DNA from: Candidatus Latescibacterota bacterium | GTDB lineage: Bacteria; Krumholzibacteriota; Krumholzibacteriia; Krumholzibacteriales; WJIX01 | Length of the DNA stretch: 6,399 bases | Direction: 5' to 3' | Assembly: GCA_030621255.1 (NCBI GenBank) | Contig: JAUXHZ010000065.1 | Coordinates: forward strand, 1 to 6,399 | Part shown: positions 5,756-6,399 of the stretch, piece by piece | How the letters are laid out: each line of letters opens with the position of its first letter | Position numbering within the stretch: position 1 is the first letter of the stretch | Translations under genes and position numbers: made by a program | Notes under the pieces: model-generated | The model's database searches: none | What the model was told of the DNA's origin: nothing | The model's input: only the letters and a program-made list of their open reading frames with translations

Positions 5756-6399
5756 TTAATAGTACTCCTTTGGGGTTTTCAGCCAGAAAGTGAACCCAAC
5801 TCTGATTTCAAAAACAGAATAGACATCTTCGAGAGGTATCCCGCGGCTGTCAAGAACAACATCTTGGCTAACATTTTCAAGATGAACCGCGTCAAAACGC
5901 TCCTCGCTTAATCCGCGGATATATACAGCTTCAATAAAAACCCCCGTCTTTTCCTTGAACCTGGATTCTATCAGAGCCGAGGCAAGCATTTCAGCTGATT
6001 CCAGCCTGCCGCCCCCCGCTACAAGATTGGATCTGCCGTATCCAATCCCCACGCCGATAGAAGGGGAAAATTTCTTGTTGCCGGGCAGCAAGTATTTTCT
6101 CAGAAGAAAGGAAAAATCATAATGGCCCATTTTTTCTTCGAAATCCTCATGAGCATTTTTGTATCTGATGACGTTGGTCAAGGAATACGAAAACATCAAT
6201 TCAGCGCCGATAGATCCATCAAAAAATATTCTTCCGACTGAAACGGGCAGAACATATTCCAACTCCGGCATTTGATTGCCCTGCTTCTCAAGTTCGTTGG
6301 AAAGAGATTCCATAAGAGGCCTGCCGGCGCCGAGCCCCGTCCGCAAATAGACGCCCGTGTCCTGGGCAAAGCTGACGGCGGCGGAAGTAAAAAGGATGG
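5756..6399 (-). CDS. Partial outer-membrane beta-barrel protein (start outside window)
   Basis: The frame is open to the window edge, giving 213 visible residues that end at a TAA (5758-5756). The first residues seen (ILFTSAAVSFA then QDTG) are the end of a Sec signal peptide with Ala-x-Phe-Ala before the cut, so only a few N-terminal residues are missing; a TTG at 6346 is internal. The mature chain alternates polar and hydrophobic residues in strands typical of small barrels: 'GVYLRTGLGAG', 'GSIGAELMFSYSL', 'FSPSIGVGIGYGRS', 'TGVFIEAVYIRGL' and the closing 'VFEIRVGFTFWL'. This pattern, with a signal peptide, points to an 8-stranded or similar outer-membrane barrel of the OmpA-like/OMP_b-brl class, with no recognisable enzyme motif. 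Its role is unknown. It is followed 1 nt later by the small exported protein and is first of the visible part of the operon. Confidence 0.75.
   Translation of the reverse strand, partial: ILFTSAAVSFAQDTGVYLRTGLGAGRPLMESLSNELEKQGNQMPELEYVLPVSVGRIFFDGSIGAELMFSYSLTNVIRYKNAHEDFEEKMGHYDFSFLLRKYLLPGNKKFSPSIGVGIGYGRSNLVAGGGRLESAEMLASALIESRFKEKTGVFIEAVYIRGLSEERFDAVHLENVSQDVVLDSRGIPLEDVYSVFEIRVGFTFWLKTPKEYY

Overview
The window reads as ordinary bacterial chromosome of moderate GC content, from a Gram-negative (diderm) and probably anaerobic or facultative organism. The diderm inference rests on a partial outer-membrane beta-barrel protein with a Sec signal peptide and on exported envelope proteins. 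The anaerobic inference rests on a ferredoxin-dependent, oxygen-sensitive 2-oxoacid oxidoreductase. The general style resembles uncultured FCB-group or related candidate phyla, but no gene here fixes the taxon. I see no rRNA, tRNA, CRISPR array, transposase, integrase or phage gene.

The left part (1-1698) is on the plus strand. It holds the C-terminal part of an Ig-like, DUF1573-type protein made of two tandem beta-sandwich repeats. After a 165-nt gap with possible hairpins comes a complete exported thioredoxin-fold protein of the TlpA/ResA type (WCMPC active site) with an N-terminal TPR-like helical region. This pair faces the convergent iorB gene across a 92-nt gap containing an imperfect inverted repeat.

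The centre (1791-4171, minus strand) is a two-gene operon, iorA-iorB. It encodes both subunits of indolepyruvate:ferredoxin oxidoreductase, which turns aryl 2-oxoacids from aromatic amino acids into aryl-acetyl-CoA while reducing ferredoxin. Both subunits look intact, with cofactor motifs in place and clear ribosome binding sites.

The right part (4301-6399, minus strand) appears to be one transcription unit: a beta-barrel outer-membrane protein (start outside the window), a small exported protein of unknown function 1 nt downstream, and a polytopic membrane protein resembling GT-C-type families. A factor-independent terminator lies at about 4265-4302, ahead of iorA.

The oddest feature is in the membrane-protein gene. 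Its reading frame ends at a TGA (4439-4441), yet the same frame continues for 45 codons that encode a convincing last transmembrane helix with a basic tail. It ends at a TAA that touches the terminator hairpin. With a weak TTG start, a 31-nt overlap with the upstream gene and a probably missing N-terminal segment, this suggests a decaying gene, a sequence error, or less likely a recoded stop. Nothing here supports a new defence system or mobile system.
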